Notes: generated by a model not told the origin, from the letters alone. A stretch of DNA of 33,465 nt from Clostridium sp. ZS2-4 (GCF_026719745.1 NZ_JAPPRQ010000001.1:1-33465); one strand, 5' to 3'. Positions 6,765-14,244 are shown, numbered from the stretch's first letter. Translations and numbers: made by a program.

Positions 6765-9557
6765 TTATTCAACATCAAATAGTTTTAATTCTATTATAAA
6801 ATTGTTAAATATTTCTTTAAACTCTCTAGATTCTCTAGATAAATCATAGTCTTTAAAATAATTAGCTATTTCTTGTTTAACTTTAGAAAAAGATATTTTG
6901 TCATCTTTTTTTAATATATCAGAAATAATTCTAGCATTATGACTTCTACACTCATTAATAAATTCCTTTAAAAATGTATCTTTAAATTTAAGATATATTT
7001 TTTGTGAAATAATTTCAAACCTTTTATCAAAATTATATCTATCATTTAACCACTTTACTCTGTCTTTACACTCTTCCGAAAGTTCATTTTCTGTATAACT
7101 ATTCAATAATAATTCTTTAAAACATTTATTTTTTATCGAACAATTTTTACAATGACTTTCGTAAGAAGTAAAAGTAGTAAGATTAAGCTTTTTGCATCCA
7201 ATAAAATACCTAGAAAATTCATTAAATAGCTTTAATATAGGTGTTGTCTGTTCCATTGAAAAATTGGCATCAAACAAGTTCAAAACATCATCCTCAGATA
7301 ATTTTGAAAATACCTCATTATATCCAGTTAAAAATCTTTGACTCCACAAATCACAATATGTTCCCCAGTAGCCTAGTTCTCCTTTTCTAATTCTTGTTAT
7401 ATTCGCTTCTTGTGTTCTCCAATGTCCGTGTCCAGAATTTCCACTATACCATTCTATTTTGGAAATTGCAAACATTTTGCGTAATAAATTGTTTATAACA
7501 GCTTTTGCATTATCTTTTTCGATATTCTCTACAATATTATTTATTGATATCAACTCTGTTCCTAAATGTTCTTTATTAACAATAGCCTTTAATAGTTTTT
7601 CTATATGATATTTATTATTTTCTTTATAATTGATATTTTCTAACTTTGCACAATAAGGTATTAAATTTTCAATTAGTACCTTGTAAGTACTTTCAATGAG
7701 TGGTTTGGGGATTTTATTTTCTCCCATTTTTTGTTTTATACTATGAGGTTCTTTATAATAATCATCACTTTTTTCCAAAAAATATTCTACGGCTTTTATT
7801 GTTTTTTTCTTATTTAATTCAATCAAATCTATAATAGGGTTATTATTACATTCACTTGAGATTAAATCATTTTTATCAATTTCAGTAAAAATCATATATA
7901 AAATAACTTTAGGATTAATATCATATAAAACTGGAATAGCTGTACTTAAATCTGAAGGAGAAGCAGAATTAAGCTTTCTTATATAAAAAACTGTTTCAAT
8001 GTTATCATAATCTTTAAATATTCTTGGCAATCTATCTTTTAATAAATTTTCACTTAATGCCTCATTCTGATCAAGCCCATATGTATCAATTAAGGTTAAT
8101 TTATTTATGTTCAATCTTTTCAAGTAGTTCTTATAAATATCACAAATATTATCCTTTATAATAACTTTAGATATCATACCCGTAACAGAAATTTTATTAT
8201 TATCCCCTTCACAAACTTTTAAACAATATGTCAATTTATTCTTAGTCTCAATATCCATATCATCTTTTAATTCAATTTTTTCAGGAAAATTTTTAATGGC
8301 TTCTTTACAAATGTCAAAAATTCTACGATAAAATAACTCTATGATATCTTCTAATTCATATTCTTCATCTTTTTTGTCTTCATTATCTAAATTTATATTT
8401 TTATTAATAATATATTTTTTATATTCTTCATTTGAATATTTTTCCTTAATTCTTCCTTTAGAAAACCATTTTTGAAACTCTTCATATATATTTGCAGATA
8501 TATTTTGCTCAAAATCAAATTCTTTGTATGAAAAGAAACCATCTATTTGTAATAATGTATGAAATAATTTTCTTTCTAGCTCATTTTCTTTAAAAGAATC
8601 TATTTTTCTTTTGATATTTGATTCAAGTTTTTCTTTTATCTGCATCATTCTAAGTTCAACAAAATCTGCCTTATTTAAATATTTTATCTTTACATGAGGT
8701 TTGCATTTTTTTGAATCTGAAAAAAAATTGTATTCTATGTTTGTTCTAGTAGTTTGTCCTTCTCCACTAGCATCAATTAATTTTTCATGTTTAGAAAAAG
8801 ATTTAATAAAAGTGGATTTTCCACTTCCACTGCTTCCAATAACTAAAATTGAAACATTCTTATGTTTATCTGTATTGTTCGAATTTGTAAATTTTATATT
8901 CAATTCACTTTTATTTTTAACATCCATGCAATAAATTAAATTTTCATGTTCTAATTTTTCAATAATACTTTTAATTGAAATTATGTTTACTTCATTATAG
9001 GCAAGATCTGAATGTTCTACTCTATTAAACACTCCTAATAAATATACATTATCTTTTTCTAATATGTATGCTGGAGAACCTGACATCCCATCAATCAAAG
9101 ATTTACCATCACTATAAAATGTATCCATATTCTCATTTAATTTCAATCTATAATTTCCTTTACTTTTTCCATAATACTTAGCTTCTAATTTTTCATATTT
9201 TATATCATTATCTTTTTTATAAACTGGATATCCATATATTAAAATATGTTTATCGCTAATATCTTCAATATCATCTAGAATATATAATGGTATAGTTTCA
9301 TCATTAAATTTTTCTATAATTATAACTGCAATATCAATCTCTTTTTCAATATCATTTATCCATACATCTAATATATTAAAATTAAAACTAAAATCAAAAG
9401 TAATATCTTCTTTTGTTTTATATTCCGCTAAACAATGTGCAGCAGTTATTATAATATCCTTATCACTATTATTCAGTTTTATTAATACTCCTGTTCCTTG
9501 AATATCTTTACATTCGAATTTTATACAAAATGGACTTATTTCGCATTTTTCACTCAT
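6765..9557 (-). CDS. Trypsin-like protease / P-loop GTPase-like fusion, putative defence protein
   Basis: This 930-residue protein has three visible parts. Residues 1-210 form a chymotrypsin-fold protease with the triad H41 (ITAAHC), D75 (EIDIAVI) and S159 (GMSGSP). Residues 235-700 hold a P-loop domain: Walker A GSSGSGKST (241-249), a G3-like LIDTYG (489-494) and a G4-like FTEID (557-561), which favours a GTPase-like rather than STAND-type fold, with a Lys/Glu-rich helical insertion (about 300-470). The C-terminal part has C788, C803, C806 and C812, a possible zinc site. No signal peptide or membrane segment is seen. It overlaps the upstream MBL gene by 8 nt, so the two form one operon. Proteases and MBL proteins pair with NTPases in AVAST type I and other conflict systems, but this fusion does not match one I can name. 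A nucleotide-switched protease activated on infection is inference. Confidence 0.72.
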   Translation of the reverse strand: MSEKCEISPFCIKFECKDIQGTGVLIKLNNSDKDIIITAAHCLAEYKTKEDITFDFSFNFNILDVWINDIEKEIDIAVIIIEKFNDETIPLYILDDIEDISDKHILIYGYPVYKKDNDIKYEKLEAKYYGKSKGNYRLKLNENMDTFYSDGKSLIDGMSGSPAYILEKDNVYLLGVFNRVEHSDLAYNEVNIISIKSIIEKLEHENLIYCMDVKNKSELNIKFTNSNNTDKHKNVSILVIGSSGSGKSTFIKSFSKHEKLIDASGEGQTTRTNIEYNFFSDSKKCKPHVKIKYLNKADFVELRMMQIKEKLESNIKRKIDSFKENELERKLFHTLLQIDGFFSYKEFDFEQNISANIYEEFQKWFSKGRIKEKYSNEEYKKYIINKNINLDNEDKKDEEYELEDIIELFYRRIFDICKEAIKNFPEKIELKDDMDIETKNKLTYCLKVCEGDNNKISVTGMISKVIIKDNICDIYKNYLKRLNINKLTLIDTYGLDQNEALSENLLKDRLPRIFKDYDNIETVFYIRKLNSASPSDLSTAIPVLYDINPKVILYMIFTEIDKNDLISSECNNNPIIDLIELNKKKTIKAVEYFLEKSDDYYKEPHSIKQKMGENKIPKPLIESTYKVLIENLIPYCAKLENINYKENNKYHIEKLLKAIVNKEHLGTELISINNIVENIEKDNAKAVINNLLRKMFAISKIEWYSGNSGHGHWRTQEANITRIRKGELGYWGTYCDLWSQRFLTGYNEVFSKLSEDDVLNLFDANFSMEQTTPILKLFNEFSRYFIGCKKLNLTTFTSYESHCKNCSIKNKCFKELLLNSYTENELSEECKDRVKWLNDRYNFDKRFEIISQKIYLKFKDTFLKEFINECRSHNARIISDILKKDDKISFSKVKQEIANYFKDYDLSRESREFKEIFNNFIIELKLFDVE

Positions 9558-10593
9558 AGTTACTTTCTCCTACATATTCATTATTAATTTGTATACACTT
9601 AAATTCAAACTGTTCATAATCTTTTTTTTTGAAAATTTTTTCATATACTTTGTAATTAAAATAAAAAGTAATATTTTTTTGTGTATTAATTACTTTTGCT
9701 AATGTAGCTTTATTGGGATGATTATATCTAACTCCATTAGTAGAAATAAAATAATTAGAACATTCTATTATATTTAAAAAATCAGTATTAATATTTTTAT
9801 TACTCCCATGATGTGAAAGTTTCAAATAATCCAATTTTAATTTATTCAAATTAGAATACCCTAATTTTTTTAATGTGTTTACAATACTATTTGGATATGC
9901 ATCTCCTAACATTAAAATTTTGTATTCATTTATTTCTAACAAAAATGCAATGCTTGACTCATTTACTAAAGAACTATCATTTTTATCTTTATTACTATCT
10001 AATAATTCTTGAATAGTTTTATTATAGTCATTCATCTTAGCACTACAATTTAGATCTTCTAATTTTTCAATTTCCCAATTATCATTAAGTAATTTAAGCG
10101 TTTCTTCTAAAGGTGATAATATTGTTAATTTTGCATTTCCTATCTCTATAACATCTAATGCTTTAATAATGTATGGTTCTAATAAATTCAATTCTTTTAG
10201 TTTTTTTTCTAATGTGAGTCCTTGCTTAAAGCTAGTACATGTTCTTCCATCTCCAATCTTTTGCTCTCTATTTAAATTATATATTGTATTAAAATTTTCA
10301 GCTAATGACCATGCTGAATTAAAAACAACTCTTTTAACTATACTTTTATCTATTGAAACGTCTTCAAAAAATTTAATAATTCCTCCTATATGATCATCAT
10401 CTACATGTGTGATTATTAACAAATCTATAAATTCTTCAGATTTTATAATATTTTCAATTTCTTTCTTTAGAGTACAATTATATGTTCTACTTATACCTCC
10501 GTCAATTAATATATTATAATTCGTTTTTTTATTTTTAGGAAATGATATAATCAAGCTATCCCCATTAAAAGCTTTTAGCATTTTTATTTTCAT
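9550..10593 (-). CDS. ComEC/Rec2-like MBL-fold hydrolase
   Basis: The 347-residue product is a single soluble metallo-beta-lactamase-fold domain resembling the C-terminal domain of ComEC/Rec2. Metal-site motifs are ITHVDDDHIGG (residues 61-71, an HxDxDH variant of HxHxDH), an aspartate in ILMLGDAYPNSI, LKLSHHGSNKNI, and a late histidine in NGVRYNHPNKATL. The family includes nucleases and phosphodiesterases; the substrate cannot be read here. The start has AGGAGG 7 nt upstream. It is the first gene of an operon with the protease-GTPase gene (8-nt overlap), and a 1:1 pairing implies a joint function. MBL proteins of this kind act as effectors or accessory enzymes in several anti-phage systems, so a nuclease effector controlled by the downstream protease-GTPase is a reasonable hypothesis. 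A hairpin-forming palindrome lies in its leader at 10652-10691. Confidence 0.78.
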   Translation of the reverse strand: MKIKMLKAFNGDSLIISFPKNKKTNYNILIDGGISRTYNCTLKKEIENIIKSEEFIDLLIITHVDDDHIGGIIKFFEDVSIDKSIVKRVVFNSAWSLAENFNTIYNLNREQKIGDGRTCTSFKQGLTLEKKLKELNLLEPYIIKALDVIEIGNAKLTILSPLEETLKLLNDNWEIEKLEDLNCSAKMNDYNKTIQELLDSNKDKNDSSLVNESSIAFLLEINEYKILMLGDAYPNSIVNTLKKLGYSNLNKLKLDYLKLSHHGSNKNINTDFLNIIECSNYFISTNGVRYNHPNKATLAKVINTQKNITFYFNYKVYEKIFKKKDYEQFEFKCIQINNEYVGESNYE

Positions 10594-10651
10594 ACTCTGT
10601 CCTCCTATATAAAATAGACATAGGATTTGGTATTTTTAAAAAAATAAAGCT

Positions 10652-10691
10652 GAATTAATTCTTATAGATAAAATTATCTATAACTTAATTC
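10652..10691 (-). promoter_or_regulatory. Leader palindrome of the MBL/protease-GTPase operon
   Basis: A perfect inverted repeat TTATAGATAA-AA-TTATCTATAA occupies 10662-10683 and is flanked by outer arms GAATTAA (10652-10658) and TTAATTC (10685-10691). It lies just downstream of the candidate -10, about 60-100 nt before the start codon, where it could be an operator at +1 or an mRNA hairpin. No T-run follows on the minus strand that would make it a terminator. Confidence 0.5.
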
Positions 10692-10704
10692 AATTCAATT
10701 TTAT

Positions 10705-10734
10705 TTTATATTTAATCATTCTAATATTCTCCAA
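10705..10734 (-). promoter_or_regulatory. Candidate promoter of the MBL/protease-GTPase operon
   Basis: On the minus strand TTGGAG (10729-10734) and TATAAA (10705-10710) are 18 nt apart. Both hexamers deviate from consensus and the region is very A+T rich, so the call is tentative. Confidence 0.35.
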
Positions 10735-10760
10735 ATCTAACGTAATTAACATTTAAGTAC

Positions 10761-10936
10761 TGTATTCTACAAAATTTAATATTTACCTTCTAAATATCTA
10801 TTAATATTACAAAATATTTATTTTTCATTAATATATGAGGTTTAACATCAATTTTATAATCTCAAGTTTATAAAACACAAAAAGACCATGAAGTTTCAAC
10901 CATAATAGCTCTTCATAGTCTTTTTCTACTTTATAT
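10761..10936. repeat. Island repeat copy R3 (extended, about 175 bp)
   Basis: Third copy of the island repeat. The hairpin unit is at 10867-10936 (arms near AAAAAGACCATGAAG and CTTCATAGTCTTTTT). The left extension shares ATTCTACAAAAT, ACCTTCTAAATAT, CATTAATATATG and TTTAACATCA with copy R2 in the same order. On the minus strand it would terminate transcripts arriving from rlmD and precede the MBL operon promoter. Confidence 0.72.
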
Positions 10937-11026
10937 TAAATTTGCACTAACGTGTCCCCTTACATCATATCAAATACCCACTCTTACTTTCACACCATTA
11001 ATTTGCTCTTTATTCTTAAAATCATC

Positions 11027-11122
11027 ACTTTGTGTGTTGAAGTTAAAAAAGCTGGTAAAGTGCATGAATTCAAGTATTATAAGGTATCTTTGCGACGTAT
11101 TCTTACTACGCACTCCACATGA
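11027..11122 (+). pseudogene. Possible remnant of a recombinase C-terminus at the rlmD attachment site
   Basis: A plus-strand open frame reads protein-like at its end ([20 protein letters not shown], then RRILTTHST and a stop at 11120-11122) and overlaps the rlmD 3' end by 46 nt in antisense. Upstream the frame stays open but looks like random A+T-rich sequence, and no start or ribosome binding site is visible. In elements inserted at the rumA/rlmD 3' end the serine-recombinase gene usually ends at the attachment core, so this could be the tail left after deletion of the recombinase. The assignment rests on position and composition only; it may be a chance frame. Confidence 0.3.
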
Positions 11123-12441
11123 GGGGTGTGCGGGAACATGTCCTTAGCCACAACCTTCTCAACCTTATATCCAGCTTCTATAAGAACCTTTAAATCAGTT
11201 ACTAAAGTCTTAGGATTACAAGAAACATAGATTAAATCCTTAGCATTAAAGTCAATTACATATTTCAATGCTTCCGGATGAACCCCTGGTCTTGGTGGAT
11301 CTAATATTATTATATCAGGCTTAACTTTTACATTTTTTATTACCTTAGCTACGTCCCCTGCAATGAACTCACAATTGTCAAGGCCGTTAAGCTTAGCATT
11401 TTCATTAGCCGCTTCTACTGCTTCTTCTATAAGTTCTATTCCAACAACCTGTTTTGCATTGTGGGCAGATATCTGTCCAATAGTTCCTGTTCCACAGTAA
11501 AGGTCAAATACTACCTTTGATTTAGCATCTCCCATAAAATTTCTAACTATGCTGTACAGCTTTTCTGCACCTTTAGAATTTGTCTGGAAGAAAGAAAATG
11601 GTGATATTTTAAACTTAAGACCTAATAACTCTTCAATTATGTAGTCCTGTCCGTAAAGAACTTCTATTCTGTCAGCTTGAACCACATCTGACAGTGAATC
11701 GTTAATTATATGCAGAATTCCTTTTAATTCACCTTTATAGCTTATATTCTTTAATTTTTCTGCAATCTCTGTCATATCAAAATCTATTTGAGATGTAGTT
11801 ACTAAACTTATAAGAAGCTCCCCTGTATTTTTACCTTTTCTTATAACTAAATTTCTTAAATAGCCTTCATGGCTCATTATTCTATATTTAGGCAGTCCTT
11901 TTTCTCTGAAATAATCCAGTACAACTTTTAAGGCAGCGCGGAAATCTCCATCTACTATTTGGCATGCATCAGCATTAACTATTCCAAAGCTCTTTCCTTT
12001 CATATGCATTCCAAGACATAGTTCTCCACCCTTTTCCATATCTCCAAAAGAAAACTCCATCTTGTTTCTATATTCCCATTCTTCTGGACTTCCTTCTATA
12101 CCTAAAAATTCAAAACCATCAATACCCGCATTTTCAAATAGCTTTAGCACCTGCTCTTTTTTAAACTCTAATTGCTTTTCGTAAGAAATGAATTGGTGAG
12201 AACATCCCCCACATATTTCAAATACAGGACACTTTGGTTCTATCTTATAATCTACATCTTCAAGAATTTCATTTATCTTTGCTTGTGCATTACCACCTTT
12301 AAATTTATGTACGAAAGCTTTAATCTTCTGCCCTGGAAGTGCACTTTTTATTAAAACTTTGTTACCTTCATGGTAAGCCACTCCGAATCCTGGAAATTCT
12401 GTGCTTTCTATGTTAAAATCGTATACTTTTCTTTTTCTCAT
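11077..12441 (-). CDS. rlmD: 23S rRNA (uracil-C5)-methyltransferase, RlmD/RumA family
   Basis: This 454-residue enzyme methylates C5 of a uridine in 23S rRNA (U1939 or U747 by E. coli numbering) using S-adenosylmethionine. An N-terminal TRAM domain (about 1-60) is followed by the 4Fe-4S ligands C71, C77, C80 ([10 protein letters not shown]) and C160. The SAM motif is [13 protein letters not shown] (about 311-323), motif IV is [12 protein letters not shown], and the catalytic cysteine is C408 in YVSCNP. Length is normal for the family. Clostridia often carry more than one paralogue, so the exact target uridine is not certain. Its 3' end contains CATGTGGAGTGCGTAGTA (minus strand, about 11104-11121), which resembles the rumA attachment core used by serine-recombinase elements in streptococci. 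The start follows the RDD-like gene by 30 nt, suggesting a shared transcript. Confidence 0.9.
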   Translation of the reverse strand: MRKRKVYDFNIESTEFPGFGVAYHEGNKVLIKSALPGQKIKAFVHKFKGGNAQAKINEILEDVDYKIEPKCPVFEICGGCSHQFISYEKQLEFKKEQVLKLFENAGIDGFEFLGIEGSPEEWEYRNKMEFSFGDMEKGGELCLGMHMKGKSFGIVNADACQIVDGDFRAALKVVLDYFREKGLPKYRIMSHEGYLRNLVIRKGKNTGELLISLVTTSQIDFDMTEIAEKLKNISYKGELKGILHIINDSLSDVVQADRIEVLYGQDYIIEELLGLKFKISPFSFFQTNSKGAEKLYSIVRNFMGDAKSKVVFDLYCGTGTIGQISAHNAKQVVGIELIEEAVEAANENAKLNGLDNCEFIAGDVAKVIKNVKVKPDIIILDPPRPGVHPEALKYVIDFNAKDLIYVSCNPKTLVTDLKVLIEAGYKVEKVVAKDMFPHTPHVECVVRIRRKDTL

Positions 12442-12471
12442 ATGTTCGACTTCACTCCTAAATAAATTTCT

Positions 12472-12828
12472 TTATTTTGTTATTCTTATTCTTGATACCC
12501 TTTTTCCTATAGTATCTGCACTTTTGTTTTCCATAATACTTGTATACAAAAGTGATGAAATTAAATAAAAGATAAACAGCATTGGTATTTTTTCTTTTAC
12601 ATAATATCCAGCAGTTACTCTAATTAATATATCAAATATATATAGTGCTGCAATTGAAATTACTCCAGTTGATACTATATCAATTAAATTTGATTTGAAT
12701 GTATCAATAAAAGTTATTTTTTCTTTTGTTTCACAAGCAAAACTCTCAATACTTTCACTTTCTATTTTCATTTCTTCATTCTCTACCGTTTTCATAACAT
12801 TTTCCTCTTCTCTATTCTGTTCTAACAT
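12472..12828 (-). CDS. RDD-like small membrane protein
   Basis: A 118-residue protein with an acidic N-terminal 40 residues, then two predicted membrane segments (about NLIDIVSTGVISIAALYIF and MLFIFYLISSLLYTSIM) and a basic end TIGKRVSRIRITK. The two-helix layout and the GKRVSRIRI tail are reminiscent of RDD-domain membrane proteins, whose function is mostly unknown, though some are linked to ion transport. The start is set at the ATG at 12828 because AAGGGAGG lies 8 nt upstream; a TTG at 12849 would be inside that signal. It probably shares a transcript with rlmD 30 nt downstream. I am moderately sure of the gene and less so of the family. Confidence 0.65.
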   Translation of the reverse strand: MLEQNREEENVMKTVENEEMKIESESIESFACETKEKITFIDTFKSNLIDIVSTGVISIAALYIFDILIRVTAGYYVKEKIPMLFIFYLISSLLYTSIMENKSADTIGKRVSRIRITK

Positions 12829-12865
12829 ACCATTTGCCTCCCTTGTCAAAAATACATAAATAGGA

Positions 12866-12984
12866 TTCTAAGTTTCAGGTGGAGTTTTTGCTCCATCTAA
12901 AACTTAGAAACCCTTATCCATGTCGTAGCCACTTACCTATCCACCTATAGAGGCGAAAATATTAGCGACGTAGACATCGGATAA
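12866..12984. other. Structured intergenic element (two nested hairpins)
   Basis: Arm 1 TTCTAAGTTTCAGGTGGAG (12866-12884) and CTCCATCTAAAACTTAGAA (12891-12909) pair over 19 bp with two non-Watson-Crick positions around a 6-nt loop. It is followed by TTATCC-ATGTC (12914-12924), which pairs with GACAT-C-GGATAA (12973-12984), enclosing GTAGCC and GGCGAAAATATTAGCGACGT. The element is visibly richer in G+C than its surroundings and encodes no protein. It looks like a folded RNA or a dispersed palindromic repeat; from memory, similar sequences recur between genes in some clostridial genomes, which I cannot check here. Confidence 0.55.
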
Positions 12985-13030
12985 ATTTATTATGCACCAG
13001 TATCATGCATATGTAAAGTCAATAAAATTT

Positions 13031-13059
13031 AAAAAATCCTCTAGCAAAACTGCCAGAGG
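13031..13059 (-). terminator. Terminator of the ATP-cone gene
   Basis: On the minus strand CCTCTGGCA and TGCTAGAGG pair (one mismatch) around a short loop and are followed by ATTTTTT. It lies 13 nt after the stop codon of the ATP-cone gene. Confidence 0.75.
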
Positions 13060-13071
13060 TAAAATATTCCA

Positions 13072-13335
13072 CTATTTACTTCCTTCATCATAAGCTTCTG
13101 CAATATGCTGAAATCCGTATTTTCTCAATTCTTCTACAACAATTCTGTGTATTTCTTGCGCTTTAACAGAATCTTCATTATATGTTTTTATGGTACCTTG
13201 TATACTTTGAGTAATATTGTCAATATCTGATGAATTTAAAGGTTGTTTCAAATCATCTGAAGCTCTCATTATGGATACCTTAATCTTATTAACGTCAAAT
13301 TCCTGCAGTCTTCCATTTCGCTTAATCACTTTCAT
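13072..13335 (-). CDS. Stand-alone ATP-cone domain protein
   Basis: The 87-residue product is essentially one ATP-cone domain. It opens MKVIKRNGRLQEFDVNKIKV and continues through SIMRASDDL to VVEELRKYGFQHIAEAY. ATP-cones bind ATP/dATP and occur as allosteric N-terminal domains of ribonucleotide reductases and in the repressor NrdR. Here there is neither a zinc ribbon (as in NrdR) nor a catalytic domain. The start has AGGAGG upstream and the gene ends at its own terminator, so the protein is complete rather than a truncated reductase. It is monocistronic, preceded by a 364-base leader/intergenic region with unusual repeats. A nucleotide-sensing regulatory role is inference. Confidence 0.8.
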   Translation of the reverse strand: MKVIKRNGRLQEFDVNKIKVSIMRASDDLKQPLNSSDIDNITQSIQGTIKTYNEDSVKAQEIHRIVVEELRKYGFQHIAEAYDEGSK

Positions 13336-13699
13336 AAAATTCCCCTCCTAAATTTAATTAAAATACATATTTTTTCCTTAGTATTGAAAATAGTCAATAA
13401 GCAGGTCAATTGCCGCTCTGGTCAACTGCCTGCTTAACTCGAGGTATTTACGTCAATTGCCTCTTTCAGGGTCAATTGCTAAGTAATTTAAACGTTTCCT
13501 TAATATGTTTTACTGCATTTACATGTATAATATACCTCTTTTAGGCCAAGCTGTCAACATATATTTTAAATTTTTTTATTAACATATATATTGTAATTCT
13601 CAATATTAATGGTTCAATTATCAATTCATAAAAAAACTTCAACGAAATCTTAATACAATTAATAGTATTTACAACTTATATATATTCTTTATCAGTATT
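13336..13699. other. Long leader/intergenic region with repeated GGTCAATTGCC motifs
   Basis: No gene is visible in these 364 bases. Four copies of an 11-mer occur at 13404 (GGTCAATTGCC), 13420 (GGTCAACTGCC), 13451 (CGTCAATTGCC) and 13470 (GGTCAATTGCT). The first two sit inside a hairpin closed by AAGCAGG (13399-13405) and CCTGCTT (13429-13435); the third is enclosed by GAGG/CCTC (13441-13463). I do not recognise a known riboswitch class. It could be an RNA leader of the ATP-cone gene or an array of protein binding sites. The remainder (13500-13699) is plain A+T-rich sequence. Confidence 0.55.
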
Positions 13700-14164
13700 T
13701 TATTTGTCACCATAGGAATTCATATTATTTATTTTCCCACACCTTTTGCTGCAGAAATTCTCTTTTTTTATACATATCACTTCTGTGGAACTGCATTTTG
13801 GACATTTTCTCTCTTTATTTTCATAATTTACTTCAAAAACATCTCCACATTCTATGCATTTTAAGGCACAAATATTTATGGTGTAATTTCCACCTTCTAT
13901 TTTTATAGCTTTGCCTTCTGTTAAAGCTTGAGCAACCTTACGTCTTGCTTCGTCGATTATATTTTGAAAAGTCTGCCTTGATACCCTCATTTTTTCTGCG
14001 CATTGTTCCTGGTTTAACTTTTCAATATCTTTAAGTCTCATAGCTTCTAATTCTTCTATTTTAAGTACTATTTCTTCTATTTCACATTTTCTTTTGTTCA
14101 ATGGCATGAAATAATTATTTTCAGGAACAAATTGAACTCTTCTCCACTTAACAGGTCTTGGCAT
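13700..14164 (-). CDS. DUF134 (UPF0251) DNA-binding protein with zinc-ribbon-like tail
   Basis: A 154-residue DUF134 protein. It starts MPRPVKWRRV and contains a sigma-70 region 4-like helix-turn-helix (about 45-85: EELEAMRLKDIEKLNQEQCA, then EKMRVSRQTFQNII). The C-terminal part has Cys pairs CIECGDVF and CPKCSS plus CSKRCGK, a likely metal-binding ribbon. The start is the second of two adjacent ATG codons, which puts AGGAGG 6 nt upstream. DUF134 proteins commonly sit beside NifX/NifB-like proteins and MinD-type ferredoxin ATPases, as here, and are thought to regulate those clusters. The gene lies downstream of the cluster, separated from it by a terminator, so it is probably transcribed separately. 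Possible target palindromes lie at 16724-16737 and 16765-16780 (inference). Confidence 0.82.
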   Translation of the reverse strand: MPRPVKWRRVQFVPENNYFMPLNKRKCEIEEIVLKIEELEAMRLKDIEKLNQEQCAEKMRVSRQTFQNIIDEARRKVAQALTEGKAIKIEGGNYTINICALKCIECGDVFEVNYENKERKCPKCSSTEVICIKKENFCSKRCGKINNMNSYGDK

Positions 14165-14213
14165 CATTATCCTCCTTGTTATTATAACAAATCTTTATAA
14201 GTTTTATTATAAT

Positions 14214-14244
14214 AAAAAAAGGGGATAAAATCACCCTTTTTTTT
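14214..14244 (-). terminator. Terminator after the NifX/MinD cluster
   Basis: On the minus strand AAAAAGGGTGATTTTATCCCC folds into a short G-C stem and is followed by eight T residues. It directly follows the stop codon of the distal NifX-like gene and separates it from the DUF134 gene. Confidence 0.7.

Larger units (their letters stand above)
10594..11076. other. Intergenic region between the MBL operon and rlmD
   Basis: No intact gene is present in these 483 bases. Reading leftward (minus strand) the region holds a possible recombinase-tail remnant (from 11027), repeat R3 (10761-10936), a candidate promoter (10705-10734) and a palindrome (10652-10691) before the MBL start codon. It is the right border zone of the accessory island. 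Confidence 0.5.

Noticed and set aside
6765-10593. AVAST type I (Avs1) system
   Set aside because: That system pairs an MBL protein and a protease with a large STAND NTPase carrying repeat sensors; here the NTPase looks GTPase-like, is fused to the protease, and no repeat domain is evident. It remains the closest comparison.
13399-13480. CRISPR array in the GGTCAATTGCC repeats
   Set aside because: Repeats are only 11 nt with irregular spacing (16, 31 and 19 nt) and no cas genes are nearby.
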